A stretch of DNA of 64,000 nucleotides, taken from positions 107,060-171,059 of the forward strand of contig GG745379.1 in NCBI GenBank assembly GCA_000151295.1, written 5' to 3'. Source of the DNA: Allomyces macrogynus ATCC 38327. Lineage: Eukaryota; Blastocladiomycota; Blastocladiomycetes; Blastocladiales; Blastocladiaceae. Both the position numbers and the translations under genes were made by a program. A model generated the notes under the pieces. That model did no database searches. It saw only the letters and a list, made by a program, of their open reading frames with translations, and had not been told where the DNA came from. This document shows, in pieces, positions 44,411-54,299 of this stretch (the first letter of the stretch is position 1; the number at the start of each line of letters is the position of its first letter).

Positions 44411-45992
44411 ATGTCCGCACCAGCCGCATCCACCGCGGCCACCGCGCCGAGCGGCATCCTGCCAGCATCGCTCGACGGCCTCCTGCAAGCGCTGCACCCA
44501 TTCTGGGTCCGCACCGCTGCCGATCTGGGTCGACAACGGCCGCAGCAACCCGCTCCTGCTCCCGTTTCAGAAACGCCGTCGCGCAATGGCGCCGAAGTGA
44601 TCGTCGCTGACGGCGAGGCGCACGAGCCCGCGTCGCCGTACTCGGATGTGGTGACCGAGGGCGGGTACTTGAGTTTACCGCCTTCGACAACAAACCAGAA
44701 TGCCGTGGACGTCAAGGAAGAGGGAGCTTTTGCGTCGGACGCGGCACCCGCATCGACAGAGACGACGGCAACGCGTGCGGGCACGACGTGGGAGGACCTC
44801 GACCTGAACCGTTACGTGATCTTTGGCAGCATGTTTGTCTTTTGCGTCGACTCGACCATGTACCCGTTCGAGGTGCTGCGTACGCGGATGCAGGCCGATA
44901 GTGTACGTACGCCGGTGAGAGTGGCGTGCTCGACGGAATGGGCCCTGATCCGACGCGTTTTTGGCTCGATTAGGTGACGCACCAGAAGAGTATTGTCAAC
45001 TTGATAAGGCGCATCGTGCGACAGGAGGGTACGGTCTCGACGTTTCGGCTCTCTTCGCCATCTGGACGAGTACTCACGGTGGACTGCATTCACAGGCGTG
45101 CTACGGCTCTACCGCGGCATTTTCCCGGCCGTCGGCGGCAGCTTCCCCGCACAAGCGACGTATTACGCGGCCTACGAGTTTGGGCACCACCAGTATGACC
45201 AACTCCTGCGTCGCGCGACGTGTCATACGGCGCCTGGTGCGCTTCCCGCTTCCTCCGGTCCGTTCCGCTCTATCTCGCCACGCTCCCGTGCCTCCCTCTC
45301 ACTCCCCACCCATAACAGACCTCGCCGCCCACGCCCTAGCCGGCCTCACCGCCGAACTCGCCGCTGCCATGTTCTACCTGCCCGCCGACACCATTTCGCA
45401 ACGGCTGCAAACGCAGCCGCGGTTCTCGTTTGCGCACGCGGTTCACCAGTACCGCGGGGCTGGCGATGTCGCGCGCGCGATATTCGCGACCCACGGTCTG
45501 CGCGGGTTCTATCAAGGGCTCGCGCCGCACCTGCTCGCGTACGTTCCCTCGGGCGCCGTGTATTGGGGCGCGTACGAGGCGGCGAAACGGAAGATTCTCA
45601 CGGGTGGGGCTGTGAAGTCAGAGTGGGGTGTGAACGCGTACGTATCGTTCGTCTCGACATCCCCACCTTGCGAAGCCCGCTGTTTCGCTGACGCGGGGCG
45701 GTGATGTAGATGTGCCGCGTCGGTTGCGGGTGCCGCAGCCGTCCTCGTCTCGAACCCGGCCGACGTGTTGCGCACGCGCGTACAGACGTACGACGCGCCG
45801 AAACCGCCGCGGTTGTGGGATCTCGCGCGGAAGATGTGGGCCGACGAGGGGGTTGCGGGATTCACCAAGGGGTTGCGGCCAAGGTTGATGGTGGCCGTGC
45901 CCGGGTCGGTCTTGGCGTTGTCAGGTTACGAGGTGGCCAAGAAGCTGGCACGCGCAACGGGTGGAAAGCAGGTGGAGGAGATGGCGCGATAA
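44411..45992 (+). CDS. Mitochondrial carrier, SLC25A44-like
   Basis: The ATG at 44,411 begins a leader of about 130 Ala/Ser/Pro-rich residues. Four or five introns with GTACGT/GTACGG/GTGCGC donors split the carrier domain. The joins give WEDLDLNRYVIFG, the first carrier motif YPFEVLRTRMQ, RLYRGIFPAVGG and AAYEFGHHQY. The second repeat has YLPADTISQRLQ and GFYQGLAPHLLAYVPSGAVY. The third has VSNPADVLRTRVQ and GFTKGLRPRLMVAVPGSVL. All three P-x-[DE]-x-[ILV]-x-[RQ]-x-[RQ] signatures are present. The W-x-x-L-D start and the second signature ending Q-R/H-L resemble SLC25A44, which imports branched-chain amino acids in animals. Substrate transfer to fungi is inference. Exact borders of the third intron (about 45,236-45,319) are a best guess. 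Confidence 0.82.
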
Positions 45993-46340
45993 AGACTGGT
46001 GGAGCCAGAGGATGGGCGGGCGGGCGGGATTAGATTGGGTGGGGAGAGTGTCGGTGCGTGGATGCTGATGGACATTAGATTGCTGCTTCGACTCTGGTTT
46101 GAGTGTTCTTCTGTTCGCTCGCATTCGACGAGCCGAGAGAACCAAAGACACACTCATCACTCGCCGGTAGCAAGAAAAGATCGATTAATCCGAGCAATAA
46201 ACGCGCGCCAGTCCGTCATCCCTACCTCCCAGCTTCGTCACGAATCGGTGCCAGCATCCAATCCGCCGCGCCGGTCCCCATCCACCCCGACCCCAAGTCT
46301 AGTCACCTATTTCCCTCTCTTTCGCTCCATTTTCCACCCT
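45993..46340. other. Convergent intergenic region
   Basis: Between two convergent 3' ends. No feature is recognised. Confidence 0.3.
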
Positions 46341-47610
46341 TTACCTCCGCACCAACGCGCGCGCCGCGCGCATCGCCACATCCACCTCGATCCGCGGCCG
46401 CCGCGACCACCACTTGACCAGCTTCCCCTTCATCCCGCCGCGCACGCGCATCGACCGCTTTGTCGGAGACATCGACATCGGTTCCACCGCGCGCGCGGGA
46501 CCGACCGTCTTGAGCAGGACCGCGGCCGCCGTGAACTCATTGCCGCCAGCGTCGTGAAGGGCCGCGGCAATGGCAGACGCGGGGGCCGTCGGGACCATGG
46601 CGGAGAGTCGCGCAAGGGCAGCAGTGTCGTAGAGCGCAGGCGAAGTGGAACGCGCGGTGGGTGTCTGGTCGGGCGCGTCGCCGGGAACCGACGTGTCGCC
46701 TGTCTCGCTGCGGTCGTCGAGCGCGACTTCGAGGAAGACGGTGGCCGGGTCGATGATGGAGATGGGTTTGGGCGGGACGGCAGTGTCGCGCTGCGCCTGC
46801 AGAGCCCCGTTCGGTTGCTGTTCTTCTTCCATGAACCGCGAGTCGACACGCGTTTCGCCGAGGTTGGGCTTTCTCGATTCGGACACGGGTTTCGCCTCGG
46901 AAATGGGCTCGTGGGCCACATCGCGCGGCGGGGCCGAGGCGCGGTCGGCGACGCGCGGGATCGGGACAAAGTCTGTGTAAAAAGTGCCGGTGGTGAGCGA
47001 GGATTAGGATGAGCGAACGACCAGCTGGCAACGTACCGCGGTGCACGTCCTTGGTGTCGACCGACCGCAAGCGGCGCAGCATGCCGTGGTGGACCGCGTG
47101 GTCGTCTTCGTCGACGGTCTCGTGCCGCACGCCGCCGGCCTTCAGGCGGCACCATTCGCTGAGCCCCGACTCTTCGCGCTGAATGTCGTCGAGCCGCGCG
47201 CCTATCGCCGCCAAACATCGTCCATCAGGCTCCGGTCCCCCTCACCAACTTCAAACGACGAACACCACCCACAACGTACGATATCCCTCAGCAATACGGC
47301 GTGCCCGGCCCGCCTCAAACGGCCGCCTATTTCCTCCATGCGCCATGGCCGTGACCTTGGCCGCGTACCGGTCGGCCATGCGCGCGAGCGTGGCCGGGCC
47401 CGAGGTGACCATGAGCGACTTGGACCGGTGCGATGTGGCGAGGACCGAGGGCGCTGAAACCATGGAGAGCGTCGAGTAGACGGACGCGCTCACGTCCGAC
47501 AGCTGTGACTGCACGTGCCGGTCGAGCCCGGTACGCCGTGGCGCGCCAGTACCGCCGGCACGGCGTGGTGCGGTGCCGCGCGGCGGCGACGAGTAGCCGG
47601 CGTGCAGCAT
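46341..47610 (-). CDS. Uncharacterised protein with a CUE/UBA-like motif
   Basis: From the ATG complementary to 47,608-47,610, three exons join across GTACGT..TAG (about 47,281-47,211) and GTACGT..CAG (about 47,036-46,976). The product of about 370 residues begins Gly/Arg/Thr-rich, then has a helical part (ARMADRYAAKVTAMAHGG, ARLDDIQREESGLSEWCRLK). Near the C-terminus the run LARLSAMVPTAPASAIAAAL then DAGGNEFTAAAVLL resembles a CUE/UBA helix bundle, which would bind ubiquitin. The basic tail MKGKLVKWWSRRPRIEV follows. I do not recognise the full-length family. An in-frame open stretch continues upstream of the chosen Met, so a longer N-terminus is possible. Confidence 0.5.
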
Positions 47611-48139
47611 GGTAGAGAGTGTAGAGGAGGGCAAACGGCGCGTCGTAGGGGTTGATGGTGCAAAGTTGGCGAGCGGAGAGGAGGTTGGTGCGCTCGGGTC
47701 GCCTAGCGGGCCCAAGTCGAAGGGGTTTGAGCAAGGAAGAAAGATAGGAGACTTTGAAGAGAGTGCAGTGCGGCAAGTTGCGTGTCGAGAGGAGAGAAGG
47801 GCGAGCGAGGACGGGGTCGTCGCGCTGCAGCGGCAGCCAAACGCCAAAATGAACCAAACGGGCTTGACAACCGACGTCGGCATCAAAACGCGGGAGACAC
47901 GCGGTTGTTTGCGACTGACAAGCGTCTCGCACTGTTTCTGATGCACGTGGTTTCCGCATGGCGCTCACGCCGTGCCAAACTTTCTCTCACAAATCGCCCA
48001 AACGCTTCAACTTCACCACCATCGCCATCACGCCGCGACTCGTTCTCAACAGTCCCGACCGACTCGGCGCCCACGACCTCGACCGCGACTGCGACCGCCG
48101 CTCCTCTGGACCCCGCCACTCCCCGCATCCAACACCAAA
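47611..48139. promoter_or_regulatory. Divergent intergenic region upstream of COX7
   Basis: Both promoters of the divergently transcribed neighbours must lie here. No specific motif was identified. Confidence 0.35.
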
Positions 48140-48434
48140 ATGGCCCTCCTCGACTCGTTTGTCAACCGCCCCAACAAGGTCGTCGAGCTGCAGAAGTTCT
48201 ACCAGGTGCGTGATGCCCGACACCGCCGCCACCCGCCGCCAATCCGCGACTCATCGACCTGACCACCGGCCGCAATCAATCTAGTCGCCGTCGGCGCGCT
48301 TCATCTACGCCAAGTCGCCCAAGGACCGCTTCTGGCTCACCGTCTACGGCACCGCCTCGGCCGCGGGTCTCGTCTACTGCCTCTACGGCCTTGTCGGCAT
48401 GACCGTCGGCCACGGCAAGAAGCCGGGCTTCTAA
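48140..48434 (+). CDS. COX7: Cytochrome c oxidase subunit VII (7A type)
   Basis: Two exons, 48,140-48,205 and 48,285-48,434, encode 71 residues. The N-terminal part NRPNKVVELQKFYQ matches the yeast Cox7 and animal COX7A start pattern N-K-V-x-x-L-Q-K-x-[FY]-Q. It is followed by KSPKDRFWL and one membrane helix (TVYGTASAAGLVYCLYGLVG), then a short basic tail, GKKPGF. The subunit is an inner-membrane structural part of complex IV. The length fits the family (60-85). The GTGCGT..TAG intron is clean. Another small respiratory-chain subunit is possible but less likely. Confidence 0.75.
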
Positions 48435-49027
48435 GCTAGCTCGCCTTTGCTCCCGTTTGCGTGTGGGTCGTGAGCGTGCGCTCGTGCTCGTCTGTCGCGC
48501 GTGCGGCCCGTCTTTGTCGTTGCCGCGTGCCGCAGCTCGCGCTGCGCTCGCTCGTGGCTCGCTTCTGTCGTTCCCGCTCCTTTCATCACCCCAAAACCAA
48601 AACAGATCGTCTCAATATGAACACGTAATCGTAGTCTGCTGCTGCTTGCGTTGCATTGCTATGTGCGCGGGCGTGTCGAGCCCTTGGAATCGGTAAAATG
48701 TGGAATTTTCGCTCGTCGCACCCGCATCTCTCTGTGCCAACGCCAGGAACCCTCTCTCGCCCAGACTTTGCGACCCGTGAGCATCGATATCCACCTCTGT
48801 CCCTCGCATTTTGCGGTCGCGCTGCTGTCTTTGCCAGGGACGCAGGAAGTCCTGCACGTCAAAACGAGAGACAGCTCCACGGTTTGCACGGACAAATCAC
48901 AGCGAGAGTACAGCGTCCAAAATGGTCTTTCAGATAACAAATGCACAGGCGCGATCAAGCACACAGACGCGATCATTTATAACCACGCTCCACCCACCAC
49001 CCCCTCCCCCTTCGCCCTCTTCCTCCC
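48435..49027. other. Convergent intergenic region
   Basis: Between the COX7 and beta-trefoil-like gene 3' ends. No supported feature. Confidence 0.3.
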
Positions 49028-50123
49028 TCACACATGCAAAAACACGACATTGGCTGGTGGGTACTCATTGAAACACCACAGTTTCCCGCGCTTACTCGCG
49101 AGTCGGTGCCCCGCCGACCGATGACTCGCGCACACGAGCGCCATCTCGCTCGAATACGTGAAAAAACTAGCATCGTCCCACTTGGCATACACGCCCACCC
49201 CCTGGTCCCAACTGCTCGACAAGTAATACCGCGCCCAGGGCCCACTCGCCACACCCAAAATCACGGCCCCGCCCTTGGCCGGGCCCGGCGGTCCGTGCGA
49301 CATTGACGCGCGCCGCGCGTCGTCGTAGTAGGTCACGGTGAAAGGCGTCGCGAGCGAAACGTCGGAAGTCGTCACGGCGTACCCGGCCTCGTCCACGCGG
49401 AGGTACTCGCGCGTTTCCGCCGTATCGAGCGCAACGAGCACGCCCGTATGCGCGGCCTGTGCGTCGGGCGCGGGCGCAGCGGTCGCGTGCACGTGTGCAC
49501 CGAGCGGGAGTAAGTCCACCCGCGCGGGCGGCCCGAAATCCGTGCGGCACACGACGCTCGTTGCCGTGACCGTCACCCAATGCCCCGCCGTCGTACCCGA
49601 CCGACACACCAACACGGTCCCGTCGTGCGAGAAACTCGTGGCCTCGTCGCGTTTGCGCACGGCGCGCAGTTTGCCCTTCTTCCCGGTGGCCGCGAGGTAC
49701 CGGCCCGCGTGCGGGCCTGCGGCGACGGAGAGGAGGAGCTTGGTGTAGGGTGCTGGGTTTGAGGACAATTTGGTCGGGCTCGGCGTGATGGTGTCGTGTG
49801 CGGTGATGTTGAAGATGGTCGAGTCGTCGCACGAGGGAGAGACGTGCGCGGTGCCGTTGGCGTCAAGGTCGAGAAAGCCGGTGCCGTTGATGCGCACGTG
49901 CACGCCGGTGCAGATCAGGGATGCGTCGGACCCGGGGGACTCGGGGAGGGTCGCGGCGTCCTGTAGAGATGAGGAGGAAATGTGCCAGATCGTGAGCGTG
50001 AGGGAACGGGGCCGCTTGGGGGCCGCTTGCGTCTTGCGTCGAGGCACGAAGGCGGGGTCGTGTAGGTTGGGACCGTACGTGCAACATTGCGTTACTGGGC
50101 GTGGTTGATGGCTGTTTGGTCAT
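49028..50123 (-). CDS. Uncharacterised beta-trefoil (fascin-like) repeat protein
   Basis: Exon 1 (50,123-50,079) encodes MTKQPSTTPSNAMLH. A GTACGG..CAG intron (50,078-49,961) leads to one long exon ending at 49,028, about 325 residues in all. The product has repeated beta-rich units built on 'R/Y-Y/F-L-x-x-x-x-x-G-x-L/A': HVRINGTGFLDLDANG, HAGRYLAATGKKGKLRAV, TREYLRVDEAGYAVTTS and RYYLSSSWDQGVGVYA. That spacing is typical of beta-trefoil folds of the fascin or ricin-lectin kind. There is no signal peptide or membrane helix. Such domains bind actin or glycans, but nothing here decides which. I do not recognise an orthologue. Confidence 0.55.
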
Positions 50124-50834
50124 CGTTATCGTGTTGGAGGCCGTTTGCAGCGTGAAGAGACGCTGAGGTTGGTCAAGCTCGCAGAGGTTGCAGGTCGAGC
50201 TCGATCAGGGGCCTCTGGAGGTTATGTAAAGCCTGGACGCCGGCAATTGAGTTGTCGATCCAACGTTACAGCGCGTCGTGATTATTGTGCTGCAGCGCTG
50301 CAGTGCGGAGCGCGTCGGTGGGGCCAGTTCTTGGGCCAACTTGGCGTGCTGGGCGGGGTTGGCCATGGGCGCTGGGTGATGCGGAACCTGGAGCGGTGTG
50401 GCGTCGCCGGCAGGTGCGAGACACGACACGAGCAAATCAGGCCGGCTGCGCAACGGAAACCGGCTGTGAAAGCGCTTTGGAAAGCAGGAGCCGCTTGGAA
50501 AGCTGTGGACAGCCGAGTGGAAACCCGCTGTCCACGTCACTCGCCGCGGAAGCGGATCCACACGTCAACACTGTTGTCGAACACCATGCCTTTCTAGAGC
50601 CATGGATACAGGCGTGTCACGGCTCCGCGACGGACGACGCTGACAGCTGGGCATGCTCGCGCCTCGTCCTCTGCGAGGCACACGTTGGGGTCGCTGCGCG
50701 CGCGCGGGTCTGTCCGTGGCCGTTGCGGTTTTAGCGGGCCAAACTGCCGCTACCTCGACTATATATACTGGCATGGCACCCGGCGACGGCGGACCCAATC
50801 TCGCTCCTTTCCAGCAAGAACCACCGTAAACATC
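50124..50834. promoter_or_regulatory. Divergent intergenic region
   Basis: About 700 bases between divergently transcribed genes, with a TATA box close to the rightward gene. Nothing else is recognised. Confidence 0.35.
50760..50767 (+). promoter_or_regulatory. TATA box of the small cysteine-rich gene
   Basis: TATATATA lies 68 bases before the ATG at 50,835, in an otherwise GC-rich stretch. This is good placement for a TATA element with a short leader. Confidence 0.5.
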
Positions 50835-51080
50835 ATGTGCCGTCCCGCCAAGTGCCCGCTCTGCCACAAGTCCGCGGTGCTTCCGTCTCTCAAGTGCAGT
50901 CATACGAGAGAAGCTTGATCCTGACACGCTCGAAACCATACCCTGTCTAGAACGACGTGGGTCGGCTGCGGCATGCACGTCGACTCGGTGATGCGCAACG
51001 TGCCCAAGGACCAGCAATGCGCGTGTCCGCGCGACCAGGTCGAGGAGGCCATGAGGAAGGGCGGGTGCACCGTGGCGTAA
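50835..51080 (+). CDS. Small conserved cysteine-rich fungal protein of unknown function
   Basis: Two exons, 50,835-50,869 and 50,951-51,080, joined across a GTCCGC..TAG intron, give 54 residues. They open MCRPAKCPLCHK and read on TTWVGCGMHVDSVMRNVP, KDQQCACPRDQ and a C-terminal KGGCTVA. I recall a widespread family of very short fungal proteins with the pattern 'C-x4-C-x2-C-x-K-T-T-W-x-G-C-G-x-H-x2-x-V-M-x2-V-P-x2-x-x-C-x-C'. The present protein fits it throughout. The paired cysteines and the His suggest one small zinc site. No function is known to me. It can be found only by splicing, so automated annotation could miss it. Confidence 0.8.
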
Positions 51081-51253
51081 GTGAGCCAGACTGTTCCAGG
51101 TGCGGAGCTTCAAGACATGACCGGAACCAAGACCAGCCGAAACGAGACCAAGACCTTGTCGTGTCGGCCTCCCACTCCATGTACCATACAAATGCCATTG
51201 CCGCTGCATATATAAATCGTGTTCCGGACGCTCGTTGCCACTGCTCCCCTCTG

Positions 51254-53743
51254 CTACACCAACGCTGACTGCTCAACCGCGTCTACCAACACCTCGGCCA
51301 CCCGCACCACCTCGTCGACACTCGTCGTGTGCGCGTGCATCACGTACACGACATTCCCCAACGGCCTGAGCATGACCCCCCGGTCCCTTGCAAGAGCGAC
51401 AATCCTCTCCACCCGGTCGCCCTTGACCGCGTACCCCGCAGCCCGACTCCCGCCCAAATGCACCGCGAGGACCGTGCCCAGCGGCACGACCCCATCCACG
51501 TCCGGCGCGTTCGCGAGCCGCGCCATGACCCCTTTCACCCTCTCGTCCTTGCTCCACCAATCCACGCTGCGCGGATTCGCGGCCGGGATCAAGTCCCGTA
51601 CCGCGCGCAGTGCCGTCGCACACGCAATCGGGTTCGCCGTATACGAATGCCCATGGAGGAGCGCGTCCACCTTGGATTCGCCCAAGAACGCATCAAACAA
51701 CTCGCTTGTCGCCAAGGTCGCGCCGAGCGGCAACGTCCCGCCCGTCAAACACTTAGCAAGACACACCGCGTCGGGCGGTTCGAGCCACGGCGTGGCCAAA
51801 GGCGCACCGAGCCGCCACAATCCCGTGAAGACTTCGTCGTAGATGACGGGGACTCGGCCGGACCAGGTCGAGTTGGCAGCCGGGTGACGGAACGAGCCGA
51901 GGCCACGGGCTTCACGCACGAGCACGCGCTGGAAGAGCGGGTCGACGAGGAGCATCCCGCCAGCGCCCAACAGGAGCGGCTCGAGAATGACTGCGCCGAG
52001 GTGCGTGCCGTTGTCAGCGAAGTTGGCGAGGTGCGATGCGATCACGCGCGAGTAGACGCGCGCGAGTGGGTCGGACTCGAGTCGCGCCGGATCGACGAGG
52101 TCCGTCCAGGTCGCAAAACTCGTCGGTTCCCGCGAAACGTCATTGAGACCCCACTGCTCAGTGACACCCGCGACATCTACTTCCCACTTTCCGCTCTTGG
52201 TCCACCGGACGGCGGGCGGGTCAACCCAGACGCCGCGCGCCTGGTACCACGGAACTTTCGCGTTATAGTCGGACGGCGCGCACGCATCCATCGCGCCCAT
52301 CGTGTCCCCGTGGTATCCGCCGTTCACCCCCACCACGCCGAGCGGCACCTGCTGCGCGGTATCCGCATTCATTTGCAGCGCCGTCCACGTGAGCGCCATT
52401 TTCAGCGCGACCTCGGTCGTCGTCGACCCAATGTCCGAGTAGAACACGCGCGCCAAGTTGGATCCGGGCGGGGCCACGTCGCGCAAGAGCGTTTCCGCGA
52501 GTTCCACGGCGGGCGCGTGCGCCACGTTCGGGAAAATCAAGTGCCCGTACCGGCCTGCGGCAGCGGCCATGGTCCGCGCCAGGTCCGGGTTGCCGTGGCC
52601 GAGCGCTTGCGTCCACCAGGATGCGGGGCCGTCGTAGAGCGGGTGGCCGACGAGCGGTGCCGGCGAAGCGGGCTTGTCGGAGGCGGCGCTGGACGCCTTC
52701 TCCACCGGGCGCGCGCGCGCGACGAGGTAATTGTCGCCGTGCGCCGACTCGACGGCCATCGGGTCCGGCATCCCACGGTGCTGCGTGAAAGGGTACCAGA
52801 TCACTTCGCTCGCGCGTCGCGGGAGGGTCTTGAGGGACTCGACGTGTGCGGCGTGCGCTGCAGCGACGTGGTCGAGGACGGTAGATGCGGCTGCGACTGT
52901 TTCCTGCGATGCGAAATACGCGTGCAGTGCCGCACGGTCAGCGCTCGCGTCATTCGCGATCCGGTCCGGCGCGGGCGGGAGCGTGATAATGGGACAGTCG
53001 ACGTTGCGCGCAACGACAGCTTCGTTCTTGCGTGCATCGTCAGCGAGCATGACGACCGCGGGGACCGAATAGCCGCGAATCACGAGCGACTCGTACGCGG
53101 ACAAGGTTGTGGAAATCCCGCCGAGTTTGCTGTCGCCGACGAGGAGCGCGGGTAAGCGTAGCGTGCGGAACACGTCGGCTTGCAGTGCGCCCGACGGCGC
53201 GGGACTGAGGACGCCGCCCGCAGTTTCGACGAATGCCCATTCGGCGTTGACGGTCCCATCGGAATCGACGAGTTGCGCGAGCCAGTCGGCCGTGGCGCGG
53301 ACAACGTTAGTGTCGGGCACGACGCGGTGCTCGATTTCCGCGGCCAAGTGCGGGCTCACGGGGTCGCGGTAGGTGATGAGCGTCGCCTGGGCCACGGGTG
53401 CGTTTGGGGCCATTTGGTTGACGACCCATCGTTCGTCCGAGTCGACGGGGAATCCGGTCTGGATGGGCTTCAAGTACGCGACGCGCGATTGCAGCGAGGC
53501 CGCGGCGGTGCGCGCGAGGGCGGCGGAGACGAGGGTCTTGCCGACGTCCGTGTTGGCGCCCCAGAGCTGCACGGGCTTGAGCGTGTCGTGGAACAGAAAC
53601 GGGTACGTCGTGGGGGTTGGAGAAGCGTAGTTGTGCCGCATTCGAGCGGGTCGCCATGGCGGGGCGAGGGCCGGTGAGCGGATCGGTCGGAACGTGGACG
53701 TGGCGGTGGCGGGTAACCGCGCTCGAAGTGACAGGATTGTCAT
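51254..53743 (-). CDS. Bifunctional dethiobiotin synthetase / DAPA aminotransferase (BIO3-BIO1)
   Basis: From the ATG complementary to 53,741-53,743, one exon encodes about 829 residues. Residues 1-50 are Arg/Ala/Ser-rich (MTILSLRARLPATATSTFRP), a likely mitochondrial leader. The dethiobiotin synthetase half has the P-loop WGANTDVGKTLVSAALA and ETAGGVLSPAPSG. The aminotransferase half has WYPFTQHRGMPDP, GGYHGDTMGAMDAC, and the PLP lysine in AVCLAKCLTGGTLPLGA. Together they carry out the two consecutive steps from 7,8-diaminopelargonate formation to dethiobiotin. The fused order DTBS-DAPA-AT is known from plants and many fungi. Long in-frame sequence continues upstream of the chosen Met to 54,244, but it lacks protein character. 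Confidence 0.93.
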   Translation of the reverse strand: MTILSLRARLPATATSTFRPIRSPALAPPWRPARMRHNYASPTPTTYPFLFHDTLKPVQLWGANTDVGKTLVSAALARTAAASLQSRVAYLKPIQTGFPVDSDERWVVNQMAPNAPVAQATLITYRDPVSPHLAAEIEHRVVPDTNVVRATADWLAQLVDSDGTVNAEWAFVETAGGVLSPAPSGALQADVFRTLRLPALLVGDSKLGGISTTLSAYESLVIRGYSVPAVVMLADDARKNEAVVARNVDCPIITLPPAPDRIANDASADRAALHAYFASQETVAAASTVLDHVAAAHAAHVESLKTLPRRASEVIWYPFTQHRGMPDPMAVESAHGDNYLVARARPVEKASSAASDKPASPAPLVGHPLYDGPASWWTQALGHGNPDLARTMAAAAGRYGHLIFPNVAHAPAVELAETLLRDVAPPGSNLARVFYSDIGSTTTEVALKMALTWTALQMNADTAQQVPLGVVGVNGGYHGDTMGAMDACAPSDYNAKVPWYQARGVWVDPPAVRWTKSGKWEVDVAGVTEQWGLNDVSREPTSFATWTDLVDPARLESDPLARVYSRVIASHLANFADNGTHLGAVILEPLLLGAGGMLLVDPLFQRVLVREARGLGSFRHPAANSTWSGRVPVIYDEVFTGLWRLGAPLATPWLEPPDAVCLAKCLTGGTLPLGATLATSELFDAFLGESKVDALLHGHSYTANPIACATALRAVRDLIPAANPRSVDWWSKDERVKGVMARLANAPDVDGVVPLGTVLAVHLGGSRAAGYAVKGDRVERIVALARDRGVMLRPLGNVVYVMHAHTTSVDEVVRVAEVLVDAVEQSALV

Positions 53744-54299
53744 CTTGGTGCTGGATACTGTCGCGTCGAAGAGCGGCAAGATTGGCAGGGGGAGGGCGTT
53801 GCTTTTATGGCGGGTCGGTCGGCCGTGAGCATGGGCCCGTGGTGCTGGCTTGCAGCGCTTCGGATGCGGATCGGGTGAGCGGGGGAATTGCCGCGATTTA
53901 TCGGCCGTGATCGCAAGCTCGCTTGGCCGCTGGTCGCCGTCGATCAGGTTGTCGGTCAGCGCGCGCCGGCCCCCAACGGGAACAAGCAAGCTGGTTGCGG
54001 TTGCGGTTGCGGCCGTGGGGGACAGTGCTGATCTGTGTGCGGTGAGAGATCTCGTGTGGTCACGGGCATGACTGTCTCCCGCGGGCGCAAGCGGTGGAGA
54101 GGTTGCGGCTGTGCAAACGCTGCCAACGGCCGTCTGGACGTCGCCTATGACCGCCTCCTTCCTCATACTCCACAGCTCCTCGACAGCAACGTCTCGCGTC
54201 AGCCCGCCCGCCATCCTCGTCGACATCTCAGATACAAGCTCCACGCAGCAATACCGCTCCGCTCCGAATCAGCCTGCACCACGAACCCCGCAACCAACC
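53744..54299. promoter_or_regulatory. Divergent intergenic region between BIO3-BIO1 and SAP30
   Basis: Both promoters lie in this 556-base interval. The only visible element is the TATA-like CCATAAAAGC described separately. Confidence 0.35.
53801..53810 (-). promoter_or_regulatory. TATA-like element of BIO3-BIO1
   Basis: Read on the minus strand this is CCATAAAAGC, about 60 bases before the chosen ATG. It supports a start at 53,743 over the longer open frame. Confidence 0.4.

Noticed and set aside
53744..54244. Long in-frame upstream extension of the BIO3-BIO1 open frame (to 54,244)
   Set aside because: It lacks protein character, crosses the TATA-like element and the probable promoter, and would displace the mitochondrial leader. 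The ATG at 53,743 is preferred.
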